A stretch of 64,000 nucleotides of DNA from Blattamonas nauphoetae. Its lineage: Eukaryota; Preaxostyla; Oxymonadida. A program made the translations under genes and the position numbers. A model generated the notes under the pieces. The model ran no database searches, was not told the origin of the DNA, and saw only the letters and a list, made by a program, of their open reading frames with translations. Below, piece by piece: positions 44,619 to 57,708 of the stretch; the stretch's first letter is position 1; every line of letters begins with the position of its first letter. The stretch covers positions 124,001-188,000 of the forward strand of contig JARBJD010000122.1 in the NCBI GenBank assembly GCA_033064195.1, written 5' to 3'.

Positions 44619-47600
44619 TCAGAGAGACGATGAGCCTCCCGAATGGCGATTCAGTCCTCGGGAGAAGTCGAACACTCTCATTCGTCGTCTGAGATGGTCT
44701 CGTCGGATGGTGTCGAGGAGAATCCCGATCACATCAACCCCTTTCTCGTAGTCATCCAGGAACGACGAGCACGACACAGCGAACACGATATGATCCAACA
44801 AACCAAATCGCACCAACTTCATCCGAACAGCATCAGACGAGAAGCGGACGAAGCGATGGTAGAATTCGAAAGCAGCAGACGCGATAGCAGGAGTGTGGGA
44901 TCTGAGAAGATGATGAAAGAGAAGACAAACAACAAAAAGCGTGGAATAAGGACATTATGTGTGAGTTCGACAAGGGAGGGGTAGAAAACTGAGGACGGAT
45001 GAGAACTGTGAAAGGACAGACTTGGAAATTGGATAGATCGCACGAGCATTATTAGAAGAGCGACTTTCTTGTTCATAGAATCGTTGTCAGGAGCGATGTG
45101 ATTTATACTGTCACTGATAGACTCTGATGTGAGAGGGGCGACGAGAGAGGGGATGCCAGAGTGGGAGGAGAGTGTTTGGAGGACGCCTCGCTGAGCACCA
45201 GCCAGAGAATGAAGATGGCAGATGAGCGGCGAGTCGAAGTGGGCAGGAATGTTTAGCCAGTGAAGAAACACAACAACAGTCCCAACTTTGCTGAACATAT
45301 TCTTTTCGTGTTCATCTAGATTCGAGTCGAATGGAGCCAGCATCTTGAACACTTTGGCGAGAGACGAACATTCACCGAAAGGAGCGACACTTTCACAGAG
45401 ACTCCAGACATGAACCAAATATCGTGACCAAATAAAAATGTCTGCTTTGACGAGGCGAGATGAGGAGAGGAGACGGTCGAGAAGGCGAGGGGGAGGGAAT
45501 GCCGAGTAAAGGTCGTGAAACTCATTGAACAGGACATGCCGATCCTCAAAACCAACGACATACGTCAACAGAAAAGATAATGTTGTTTGAGTGAGACTGA
45601 GAGGGATGGATCGAACGAAGAGGGAGTGCAGTCCGACCATTGGAGAGTGGAGGAACCATCGTTCACGGAAAAGAGTTCGATGTGGCTGAGGGTTTTGGAA
45701 GAAAGCGATTGGATTGTCACGGACATATCGTTCGAACATCAGATCCATCGGGAAGAAGAAGTGTCTGTGTTTGGGAGCGATTGAGGTGTGGTTGAGAAAG
45801 ACAGCTGGATTGATGAATCTTTCATACCGGTGTGGGCTTGAGTTCAAATCGATTGTGATGAGCTCCGCGAGTTCGGAAGGGAAGGCAAAGCCATGAAACA
45901 CAGACATCATTTCAGCGATGTATATGTGGGTGGTTGTTCGAGTGAGTGTGGATTTCCTCTCGTTGGTCCACGGACCTTGTCTCCCTGCGAGACGATCCAA
46001 CATGCGATTTTTCTTCTCAAACTGAAGAATGAAGTCTGATTTCCACTGTTCAGTGATTGATGCATTGTTAGAGGAAATAAGAACGATGACAAACTGACAA
46101 GCTTCATCGAATAATTGTGTGTCAGTCATGTCTGCAGCCATAAATCCATCAAAATCGAAATCCGCCACACGCATCTTCTGTTCATTTCGATCGATCGGTC
46201 GAGAGTGCAGCCAAATGCGCCACAAATACAGGAGTGCTTGCTGTTCGATCTGTGTGCCATCTCGGAAAGCAGTTCGCAGAGTCCGAAACTGGCCAGCGCG
46301 AGGATCAAGAACGGGAAGGAGGTGCGTGAGATGGATGAAGAGTTTGTAGCAAAAGGCTGCGATGATTTGAGGGGATGAGTGCAAATTTTGGATGACGAGT
46401 GTCCCAAAACTGTCCAGATCATCGATGCATTGTAACGACTGTGTTGTCCTGATGACTTCCCAACATCGAGCGAGTGACTCCGTTATTTTTGTGTCGTCTG
46501 GTTCGTCGAACAGTGAGGGGCCGAACCTCTCGTCGAGAGAGACTGGCCCACGTGAGAAAGTTGCCGCGATTTCCAGTTCTTTTTCGGGGATCAAGCCCGT
46601 GCGAAGGATCCACGGGAATGAATCGATTGGTGGTTTGGAGAGAAGTGAATGGATCACTGTGAGGATCGCATGAGAATGAATGCTGGAAGCTTTTCGCAGG
46701 GGGTGTTGATTTCGTTGATGTGGCTGCGGCGAGGAGAGGATTTGGGTGTCTGAAGAGGAAGAGGAGTGTTGGGAATCTGAAGAGGAAGAGGAGTGTTGGG
46801 ATGGGAGCTGAGTTTCAGTTGAGATGGTCGATAAAGAGTGTTGCGAGCCTTTGAATCGAAAGGGCATGGGAAACTGTTCAGAATGAAGATCCTCTGACGA
46901 AGACTCAGCTCGACTGCTCTCTTCGTTTTGTGGTGGTTTGATAATGTGTTGATGCTTCACTTGGAGAGCTTCGAGTGTTGGTCGGAAGCAGCGAGATTGA
47001 AGGAACGAAAGATCAGTCTGAAGAACAATGAACGAAGAATGAAGACACACCAATGCTGTCACACCCTGCTCCACCATCTCCATCATCGTCACCCATTCTT
47101 TCCAGTCGAAGTGCAGATTCCTCACGACCTCCAAAGAATGCGTTTCCTTCACCTTGTCTACGACCTCGAGAAGTTTTTCTGACGTCTCAGCTTGAGCTCC
47201 AAGTAAAAATGAGTGGGGAGTTAGAACAAAATCGCGACGTTTGGAGTGAGAATCGACAAAGACACAGAATAGCCGAGCGAGAGAGTTTGTGAGGTGGAAG
47301 AGGGTGCGAGGATGATGCTCGATGCAATCGTTATAAAACTCAAGGAAATACGGGAAGTAATCGTGTGGAGACGAATCAGGGAGAATGATGTCACCCGAAG
47401 CGATGAAGTGTTCGAGAAGCGCAACCATGATTCGCGAGCAAACAACACCGACGTGGTCATCAAGAGGGAGAATCAGTCGCTTTGATTGGTTGAGAGTTCT
47501 GTGGATGTCCAAAAAGAACGAGGAGATGGTGGAGAGGTCAGAAGCGAGGGAACCTGAGATTGATGGCGGTTCCTGTTCTGTGGAGGAAGGATCTGCTCAT

Positions 47601-47949
47601 CAAGTGAAACAAATGGAACAAAAAACCGATTAAAATTGTGGAGGACCCGTCAATTTGTATGTTTTCAAAGGAAAGAGGTGGCGCAGAAGGATCGTGTTTT
47701 CTGAACAATTCTACGCCAATCGCTGCTTCAACAAACCATTCTATCAATCTCTGCAGGTAGTCAACAAAGAAACAGACAACATACAGCCCAAGAGAGATCG
47801 CCTTTCCTCAATGTTAGATTTTGCACGAACGATGCGAGAGATTCGTTCTGGATTTCCGAAGAAAGTGCAATATGGTCGACAGCACTTTCACCACATTCGA
47901 TTGATCCAGAAAAACTAGTGCTTAGAGAGATTGAAGTCTGTTCGTTCAT
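44619..47949 (-). CDS. Large helical-repeat protein with Ser/Gln repeats
   Basis: Four exons, 47785-47949, 47627-47750, 44934-47592 and 44619-44901, join in frame through introns of 34, 34 and 32 nt, giving 1076 residues from MNEQTSISLS. Using the 32-nt intron near the end replaces a nonsense-like hydrophobic tail by sensible text (SHTPAIASAAFEFYHRFVRF) leading to a stop at 44619. The protein is helical with HEAT-like character (LIEWFVEAAIGVELFRKHDP, FCYKLFIHLTHLLPVLD, LNIPAHFDSPLICHLHSLA). Near 46740-46800 a 25-bp repeat encodes two QHSSSSSD units in a Ser/Gln-rich linker. No signal peptide or membrane span. Family and function unknown. It starts 241 bp from the divergent receptor gene. Confidence 0.75.
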
Positions 47950-48190
47950 TTCGGTGGCTGATGTGGTCTTCGAAGAATCTTGAAGAATTGAGAACAAGAA
48001 TCTGAAAGATAGATGATCAGAAAGGGAAGATGGAAGATAAAGTCCTTGTTAAAGAGAGAAGGTTACACGACAAGAAGAGCGAGACTACAGCTCGCTAACC
48101 AGGACTTTCGATCCGACCCTTTATTCAGTCGATCTCATCCCCACCAGTGATTGGTCTTATCTCGCCGAGCACTTGATATTTTACTCACCA
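47950..48190. promoter_or_regulatory. Divergent promoter region of HEAT-like and receptor genes
   Basis: 241 bp between two divergent start codons. It contains GATCCGACCCTTTA at about 48109, a motif that recurs elsewhere in the window, including 40 nt upstream of the lipase gene. A possible 5' splice acceptor (ATCTTTCAG on the minus strand near 48000) may belong to the leader of the minus gene. No TATA box can be named. Confidence 0.4.
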
Positions 48191-51100
48191 ATGATACAGA
48201 TCTCTCTCATCGTCCTATTGACCTCCATCATTAAATCCCAGTCATCTTCCATTCCTTTCACTGAGTTCAACTTGTTCTCCATCCTCGAACCGTCTTTCCA
48301 CCATGAATCATCAGACCATTCACAGCACATCTCACTTCCGGATGGTGTTGTGCTTTCACAGAATTGTCCACTTTTTTCATCGAGCTTGGTGGTGATGGGT
48401 GAACACCAAACAGTTCTCAGATATCTGGATGGAAACCGTGTACAAAAGAATCTGATCGGAAATGAAGCCAACACTCATCCATCAAATGGAGTGAACAGCC
48501 TTTTTCATCTTGAGAACGCATCGCTGTCGGTTGTGGGAGTTGTTCTTGACTTGTCATCGGAGTCTGCAAATAAGGACGTCAGATGTGCCCTCCTTGATTC
48601 ATCAACACTTTGCGTCTCTTTTTGCGAGTTTTTCTGGACAGATTTGAAATCGCTGTTCGTTCTTCGATCCAGTTCTCCCTCCGCACAAACCTCAATGTCG
48701 GTCACTTTGGCCTGGTGCACACTGAACCATCCCGGACGTCATCTGACAGCAATTGTGGAAGATATGCGGAAATACTGCACTGTAGATCCTTTCGATTTGA
48801 ATATAATTGGAACGAGGATCGAGAACATGAAAGTTGTTGGGGCAGATGGTTTGTGCGTGTCGCAGACCAATCATCACAACAGCTTCTCCTCTTTTGAGGG
48901 AATATCAACAACGGTGTCAGAACTGCGCATTATGAATGTGTCATCTCTGCCTGGGGAAGTGAAGGAAGCATCGTCGCTTTTTTCGCAGAGAATGGTTGGA
49001 TGTGCAATCTGGGGAAGCAACAACCATCTTTCGGGAAGTGTGCTGCGAGACATGAATGGAGGAGGGTCTTTTCTTTGTTCGAACAGCACATTCGATTGGT
49101 GCCACACGACCTCGCCCGAACGACCGTCGATCGTTCGCAGGACATCGCCGACCGTCGTCCGCCCCTCATCGAACTTCATCGGGCCTTCGGACCAAGCTGA
49201 GCCTGGAGACGATCCAGATGATCGGTACACTGGGAAACTGTACGACAACGAAGCTCGGTTCACTTTCACAAAGGTCCAAGTCACAATCACACGATGCCAG
49301 TTCAAAAACATGAAATACACAGTCACGTCATCATCAGCTCAAATAGATGGTGGATCAGCCATTTGTTTCAACGCTTCAACCCAAACGATCAATCTTCTCT
49401 CGTGCAGCTTCTCCAAATGTTCAGTCACCAGCTCGTCAAAAGTGTACGGCGGATGTGTGTATCTCAGCGAACTGAGCTATTACACACACACCGTCGACGC
49501 CTGCTCCTTCAACGACTGGTATCCGTCCAACACGACCAACACCAACCAGTATGGGGGTGGACTCGGTGCTTACTATACATCAGCTCCCCTTCGAATCTTG
49601 AACACCAATTTCACGTTGAACGGACATCTCACCAATAAATACAATGGCGGCTTCTTTTCGTCTTCCGCAGCTTACGCCATCTCGTCCACAACCATCGCAA
49701 ACTGTCGATTTATTGGCGATGCGAAGACGACAGGACTTGTTCTGAACCTCAATTTAGTAAAGCTGAAAACTGGGGCCTTCTCGGTGACCGATACGCAGAT
49801 TCTGAACACGAATTCTGAACTCAAATTCACCAACATTGACTTCACGTCGTCGTCAGGGTTCACGAGAACAGAAATCACGAACACTTCGATTGTGTATTCA
49901 GGTGCATCGGGTAGTACATCTCCTCACCTCTTTTTGGACAGCAAACTCGATCAGTGTTCAATCGATGCAAGAACCTCAGACGTTCTTTTTCTCTTCTCGG
50001 GAACCTCTTTCACTGGCCAACCGGTCACAACGAGATCGTCCATCTATCTCTATTCTACAAGCCATACTGTCTTCCACAACTGTGCTTTCACAGATTGTTT
50101 CATTCCGAAATCACAAAGCCTCATTTTCTCGAAGGAGCTTCCATCGCTGGTTGTGGACACATGCTCGTTCACGGAGTGCTCGGGAGGGAAGTCAATCGTC
50201 GATGTCGACTCGACTTATTCCTTCTTCTACTTCTGCTCATTCGCAAATGTGAAGGGGACGAATGCCAGTGTCATGACGTCCAAATCGAACTTCGCCAATT
50301 TCTTTGAATCCTGCAGATTTGATCTGGAGGAGGATCCGAATGTCGTAGATATCGTTGTCCCATCATCTGATATCACTTTTCTGAACGATACTGCAGTGAT
50401 CGGATGCACATCCAATCGGCAGATGTACTTCGGACCGACGTGGGCGGAGAAACAAGCACTCACAACTGTCAAGGAAGTTCTCGTCGAGGTGGAAAAGAGC
50501 CAGATGAGAGTGGGAACATGGCCAACCGAACCAGAAATCCCATGTTTCTCATCACTCTCAGATGCCATCGCTGCCCTCTCACCTTCACCAAAGAACACTG
50601 TCATCGCTCTCTCTGATGAAAATTTCACTGAGACTGGTCTTCTGGAAGTATCGCAGCTCGTCGAAATTGTCGGTGCTGGATCGAATGTCAGCGAGATCCA
50701 CTCAACTCAGTTAACGACCGATGGCTTCGTTTCGAAATCCACTGGCACGCTCACTCTCCAATCGCTCCGACTGGTTCTTTCGTCACCATTGTCGACTGTT
50801 GCTTCAACTGAAGACAGTGGAAGCCTGATTGTCCTGAATGTGATTGTGGAAGGACTCTCTGAACATTCCGCCACTTTGTTCCAGCTTGCGACTGGTTCAT
50901 CAGGTATCCGTCACTCGGTCTTCAAGAACATCGAATCAACCGAATCGCTCATCTGTTTGTCGGGAACATCCTCCCTCACCATCACCAACACTGTCTTTCT
51001 GAGCATCAAGCGAACCAGCCTCACACCAACTCCCTATGAAAGCACACAATGTGCGAGTTGCATTGAAGGAAAGACAAGTGGGACAGTGAAAGTGTTGTAT

Positions 51101-54100
51101 TGTCGTTTTGGAGCGTGCACAACGAACGGGCGAGCTGGAGCGATCGATTTAAAAGAGAACGACGTGACCAGCGCAGTCGAGATTGGATTTTGTTATTTTG
51201 ATCAGAATTCCGCTGGGGAAGGTGCTCCTGTTGCTGTGAGGGGAGATGATGTCGTCCTGAAGTCGTTCGATGACTCCAACACCCGTCTCGATTTGTCAAC
51301 CATCCAATCCTTCCCATCCCTGCAATCCATCCTGATCGACTCGGATCACACCATCGTCCCTCCGCCTGCCCTCCTTCAGATGAACCAGACAGGCGTTGAT
51401 GATCCCCTGACTTGGAGCTATCAATACGGTTGGATCTCCAATTCTCTCCTCCAGAAACACACTCTCCAGTACCTTCTTGAATCTCGTCTCCGGAACAACA
51501 TTGAAACACAAATCACTGGAGCGTTTAATTATTCCGAGACCATGACACCTTTCATCTTTCAGAATTCAACAGTGTCCGTGCAATTCGATCGCTACGCCCA
51601 ATCCATCATCACCGTGGTTCAACACGACGAAGTGTTCATCCAGATCCAAAAGGCGTACCTATCGTTCAACCAGCTCCAATTCGTGTTTGACGAGCTGACA
51701 ACACCAGCCTTCACATGTGATCGAGAGTCGTCGATTAAACTCATCTATACCGCCATCAGTCTCGCCCATCCAACCCTCACCCATCCTTACATCGAGTCTG
51801 TCGGTCCGTATGTCTACGTCGACAATTTCTACTACCTCCAAAACATCACTTTGGTCAACACTCCCTTTGTTCGACTCATCCGTGCGGAGAAGAATGCTGT
51901 CATGTACTTCCAACAAACCACTCCTCTTCTCGCAAGTCCTCTGACAGTCCCTTTCATCATCTGCGAGGGAGCCGAGAAGTTCATGATCCAACTTCTGACC
52001 TTGAATTGTTCCTTCGTCAATTCGGCATCATTTATCCACGCCAAAGATTCAACACTCTATCTGACCGGAAATTCGATCCAAGTATTAAAATCTACGACCC
52101 CAGGTGCATTCCTCCTCCTGGAAAGTGGTACTGTCAAATTCAGCTCAGGTTCTTATAATTTCTGTTCAGCTCCACGAGGCGGGGTCTGGCACTCAACGGA
52201 ATCCAGTGTGAGCATGAATACAGGATACTACCAAAACTGCCAAGCCGAAGAAGGCGGAGTTGCTTCCGTCATCTCGTCCACCCTGAGCATCGTTTCAGCA
52301 TACTTCATCTCCAATTCTGCGAAGCGGGGAGGGGCTTTCTTCGTCGACTTAGGAAACAACTTCGCATCATCAGTCTTGTGGGAAAGGTCAACTTTCACCT
52401 CCAACACCGCCCGTGATGTGGATGAGAATGGAATCGACTCTGGGAAGGGAGGCGCGATCTTTGTGAAGGGGACGACAACTTCAGAGAAACCTGTCGATCT
52501 GAAAAATTCTTTCTTGGAGGGGAATATCGCAGCAGTTGGGAATGATGTGTTTGTCAAGGCATCCGTGCTGGGAGACGCAGGACCGAATCTTCTGTCGGAA
52601 TGTGGTGGAAGTTCCCTCAGCAGATTTCCACACTTCGAAATCGAAAACCATAATCTGAATGATGATGAACTCACCCAAATCTCGAACTTCATCACATTTC
52701 CGTCTCTTGGCATTTCAAGCACAGGGAAGGATGTTGAAGCATGCAGGTGGTACAACCAAGACTGTCTGACACTCCAATATGCTCTACCATATCTCCAGAC
52801 AACATGTTCCAACGGAAGTCTGTACCAGCGAAAAGCTACTCAAAGGCCCACTTCAATGACCACTGAACCAATCATTCTAGCGACAATCGATCTAATTTAT
52901 GCGAGTGCCTATTCAGTAGTCACCTCTCCTTACAACTTGTCTCTCTCAGCCGCATATGCAACAGTGGATGGAGTCGTGTTCACGATTAATGATGCGTCGA
53001 GGTTGACAGCTGAGAGAATCAGATTTCACTTGACACCATTGCACCAAGTCGTGAAGGTGAACTCTCCAGAGGGGCAATTGGCGATGACAAACTGCTATGT
53101 CTTAAGCAAGAGCGACTCGACAACTTCGATCTCTCCGATCTTCTCTGTCGGGAGCTCGCTCATCCTGAACACTGTCTCGTTCAATGCAACTCTCAGCTCT
53201 TCAATAGCCACTCTCTCTGCCCCTCTCGTCTTTTTTTCCCCAACGCCTTCCGATGGGAACGAGTTGGGATCTGGTTCGTGTGTGATTTCTGACTGCTCTC
53301 TCACCAATCTCACTTTCCAAGGAACAACGATGTTCGAGATCGAGACGAGCGGCCCCGTCAGTTTTCTATTTCGATCGATCGATCAAATCACAACAAATTT
53401 GGAACAAGGAAAGTATGTTTCTCTAAAAGGACAGGACTTCAAAACTCAGCTGAAACCCGAGCAATGGGACAACTTATTCAAAAAGCCAACAAACCTTTCA
53501 TTAAGTTTGGGGGAAGATGTTTCAATGGACAAGAATGGAAAATGGAGAAATGCATCGCTTGCTTATTGGCTGGTCTCTCCTTCGGAAGAGGTCCGACTTG
53601 GATCAGATGTGAATGCTGTCGATCATCCGAATTGTGGATCCCTCTCTTACAGATGCACCACTCTGGATTCCGCCATCACATCAGCTGGTCTCAACAAGCT
53701 CTCTCTGCTCACTCTTTCGATGTCCACGTCGCTCTCATCAAAACTGCAGGTGTCATCGTCGTTGTTGATCAAGCCGTCATCACCAACGATTCGAGGAATC
53801 GAGTTTGACAAGAATGGATCGATCGAAGTTGCAGATTCCGCGACCAAACTGTCGTTTGAATCGATCATTCTCACTGTTGCCCAAACATGTGTGTCAGCCA
53901 CTCTGTTTGTGGTTGAGGAAGGGGAGCTCTCTTTCTCGTCGTGTCAGATCGGAGCGAAAAACAGCGAATCCACTCTTGTTCTCCCTGCATCAACAACGAC
54001 CCTGATCGAAGTAAAATCAGATGGAGCACTCACACTTACAGACACGCGGCTCCAGCACATCAAATTCTCGCACACCACACATTCGAAGGAACCACCGAAA

Positions 54101-57100
54101 TAGGAGAGCTCTTTTCGAATGGAACAGGAAGCCATGTTGTGATACTCACCTCGGCAGAACTGGAATCATCATCGATTTCATCACTCACCACGAAGTTCGC
54201 GACATGGAAGCCAACAACGACGAATGGAGCGAGATTCACAAAACCAGAAATCAACGAGTTTGTGATGATTGATAAGGAAGGAAGAGTTGATGAGTTGATC
54301 TACCACTGGCATCCATATGACAACAAGACGCTCTTTGTTGCTTCGGATGGAGGAAGTCACGCGAAATGTGGGCTTTCAACTCTTCCATGCTCGAGTCTCT
54401 CTGACAGCGTCAAGAAGGTTGAAGTTGGAAAAACGATCTTTGTCTGCAGTGCTCTGAATGAAACAGCTGGATTCATCGCTACCAAGGATCTCTCAGTGAC
54501 GTCATCAGATAACACGAAACAAATCATTTCTGTGTCGCAGACAGCAACATTCACCACACAGAGCTCTTCTCTCACGTTCACAAACCTGAAATTCGTTCCT
54601 CTCCCTCCGAGTTCAACTCAAAACGCGGAGCCGTTGGAGAGAACTGATTCTCTCTTCGTTGTGGAATCTGGATTCATTGAACTCACCGATTGCTCGATCA
54701 CATCTTTTGTCCTCGCTGATGAACCACTGATCACTCACACAACTGGCTCACTGAAACTGAAATCATGTGACATCTCGTCCATCATTCGCTCAACTGGAAA
54801 TGGAACTGTTTTGGAGACAGCGATGGATACAAGCCTTTCCCTCTCGCTGAACGATTCGACGTTCTCGTCGATGACATCGTCGAAGGAGTCTGCGATTCTC
54901 GCTTTTTCTTTCCCACTTTTCGACGATTCCGAGCCTGTTCCATTCTTTGACTTCACCTTGAAGAGTCTCCACTTCGTCGAAATGATTGAGAATGAAGCTG
55001 TCGAGTCATGTTTCGTCTCTTTCGTTGGATCCAAACTGGCTGTTTGGCTCGTTGAAGGTGATCCTCGATTCGAAGGGTCGTACAATGAAACAACACCACT
55101 GAGTCATTTCTGGAGTTTTGACACATTCCACGAGCTTCCCGCGTCGCTGCTGTTCTACCTGCTTCCATCTGAAGGACCAGTTGGAGTGTCCGTCTCTGGC
55201 TACGACATGGCGAAGTGTGGGTCGAACAGCATTTGGTGTCCAACCATCTCAAAATCGTTTGATCGCCTCTCGGCTCAGAAGACGAACAAGATTGTTGTGA
55301 TGGACGAGATTGATCTCCCAGCGAGTATTTCGCTCCCGAATGGTGTGATCTTCTCAGGCAACGATTCAAAAACGCTCTGCACATGTAATGTTGGTGAAGC
55401 AGGATCATTCGAAACTGCAGGTGAGAAAGTTGTATCGATATCCACTCTCGACTTCTCGCTTCCTCTCTCTCAGTCTGCTGATGCTGTGATCGTCCATTCA
55501 TCCGACAAACTGACGCTCTCACACCTTCGCATCTCTTCGCAAGTGAAATCGTCAGCCGTTTTCGTAAAAATGTCGACAGGAACAGCCGAAATGAGCGACA
55601 TTGAGGTTCACTCGAAAATGGAGGAGAATTCAGTCTTGTTCTCGATTTTGGGAGGATCAGTGAACATGACTGTTCTCACAATCGAGACACCAGTCGCACC
55701 AAATGGAAGAGTTGTGAAGATGGAAGGAGGAAATCTGAGTTTGACAGGAATGACACTCTCGTCAACGAAACAAATCGAAGGACAGCTGTTCTCCCTCACC
55801 AACTCGCTTTTCACACTCTCCGACGTCAAAATCACGAAACAGAACTTTAGCACTCCTCTCTTCACATTTTCGGATTTCGGAGAGAGCACGATCCACAACA
55901 TGAATGTCTCGGGATGCTCTGGCTCAACTCTCATCACCGCCAAGAATGGTGAAGACCTCACTCTTCGATTCTCGGAATTCTCCTCTCTCACTTCATCGAC
56001 AGAATTGAACAATGGAGACAGCTCTGATTTGTGTGGATGGGAGACCAGTCTTCTCGAAATCACAAACACATCCGCCCATTTCCATCAATCCGAGTTCACT
56101 TCCATCCATCACGGAGCACTCTCTGTCTCTGACAGCGTTCTCACCTTGACAAGCTGTGTCTTCAGTGGAAATTCTCCGTCCAACGAGGAATGGCCTTCTC
56201 TCCGCCGAAATGTGAAATGTTCGAACGGGACAGTGTCGATCACGGGAATTGGTGGCGGAGATGGACACTCTTCACCACACCATTGGATCTGGACAGATGA
56301 ATGCAGCATCACGAAGGATGATGAAGTCCTGCCAGCTGCTCTGTTTGTGCCGACACTTGTGGCGAATGAATCAACCGGCGTTTTGGACAAGAAACTGAAA
56401 CAATATTCGGTGAAGGTAGTTGGAACAACGATGATTCCATGTGGACTGAAGTTGGAAGTGGTAGAGCACAATCCAGCCAAATCAAACGATGAGGGACTTC
56501 CAATCGAGTTCGATATTCTGTCACTGAATCCGTCGAAATGGACGGAGACGGAACTCTCGTTCGTCCTCCCTCAAGAATTTGTGAGCTCGCTGAACAAGAA
56601 ATATGAACTCCATTGCCGGCTGTTGTATGCTGACGATCAAACCACAGCTTCCTTCTCGTTGACTGGTTCATCGAAAGGGAACATGGCTCTAGGAGGAGTC
56701 GTTATTTCGATTGTGATCCCGATTGTGTGCACCCTCATGATCGTTTTGATTGTGTTTCTGATCATCGTTGGAGTGCTATGTCGCCGTCGAAAAATGAAGA
56801 AAGAAGCAGAACAAGCAAGCCAGGAACTGAACTTGCCTGAAGAGGGGGAGATTCTTGTGAAATACGAACTGGCCGAACCAGACGAGACAGTGAAACCGTT
56901 CTTCGGAACCTCAAAAGATCATTCCAAGCAGAGCTCGCTTCTGATGGTGAACGACGACAACGAACAGATTTGTACACCCAGGCAAGCCGATGCCGCATTC
57001 TTAGATCCTGTTCAGTATGTATCAGCGATTGCATGTGAAGGGGAGAATGGAGTGTTCCCTGTCGATCCCCGAAACACGCTGTATCATCGTCTGCACGTCG

Positions 57101-57708
57101 AGAAGAAGAAAGATCTATCGAAGAAGATGATCGCGTTGCGGATTTTGAAGGGCCTGGAGCGAATGGTGAAAGAACGACCATCAAGCGAGATCTTCTCCAA
57201 ACTGTCTCCGCACTGGATCATCATGGACTACACGAACAATGTGTTCCTCAGGATCGAGAGCCAGCCACCGCAGCCATCGGAGGGAGATCAGATGAAGGCG
57301 GCGGAGTCAAGAGACAACGAAGATCGTCGCTGGAATGCACCGGAGCAGGAGACGATGGAGGGCGAGAACGAAGTTGCGAGGGTGGAAGGAGGATACGACG
57401 AAATGAAGGCGACGGTTTTTCGGCTCGGCCTGATCATGTGGGAAATAGAGACTGGACAAGTGCCCTTCGCGGAGCAGGACGCGGTGAATGCGTCTCGACA
57501 GATCAAAGCGGGAATGATGCCTCTGATCCACAACTGGGAGGACGCTGAGTTGGCCAGTCTCGTCTCGGAGTGTCTGTCTCACTCTCCCGACGATCGACCT
57601 TCGCTCTCCGACGTGAAATCGCGTCTGAGCCTTCTGAAATCGAAACCACAGGTTCTTGTTCCGCCGCCATTGAACGAACCTGTTGTCGTTTCTGGAGTTA
57701 CTCGTTGA
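48191..57708 (+). CDS. Giant beta-helix receptor with membrane span and pseudokinase domain
   Basis: The ATG at 48191 opens a signal peptide (MIQISLIVLLTSIIKS). Two long frames, to 54103 and from before 54075 to 57708, overlap and encode one protein of about 3170 residues; the frame changes by one base in a CA-rich run near 54075. No GT lies nearby, so this is not an intron but an indel or assembly error. The ectodomain is beta-helix text with GGAIF/GGVW turns and Cys module motifs (NCGSLSYRC near 53633, KCGLSTLPC near 54370, KCGSNSIWC near 55215). A membrane span (GGVVISIVIPIVCTLMIVLI, about 56693-56780) precedes CRRRKMKKE. The cytoplasmic end has kinase C-lobe landmarks: WNAPEQ (APE), RLGLIMWEIETGQVPF, SPDDRPSLSDV. 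The glycine loop, VAIK lysine, HRD and DFG are absent, so it is a pseudokinase. Paralog of 1-10127. Confidence 0.82.

Noticed and set aside
54040-54110. An intron to explain the frame change in the large receptor gene
   Set aside because: There is no GT donor in the overlap, and protein text is continuous across it.
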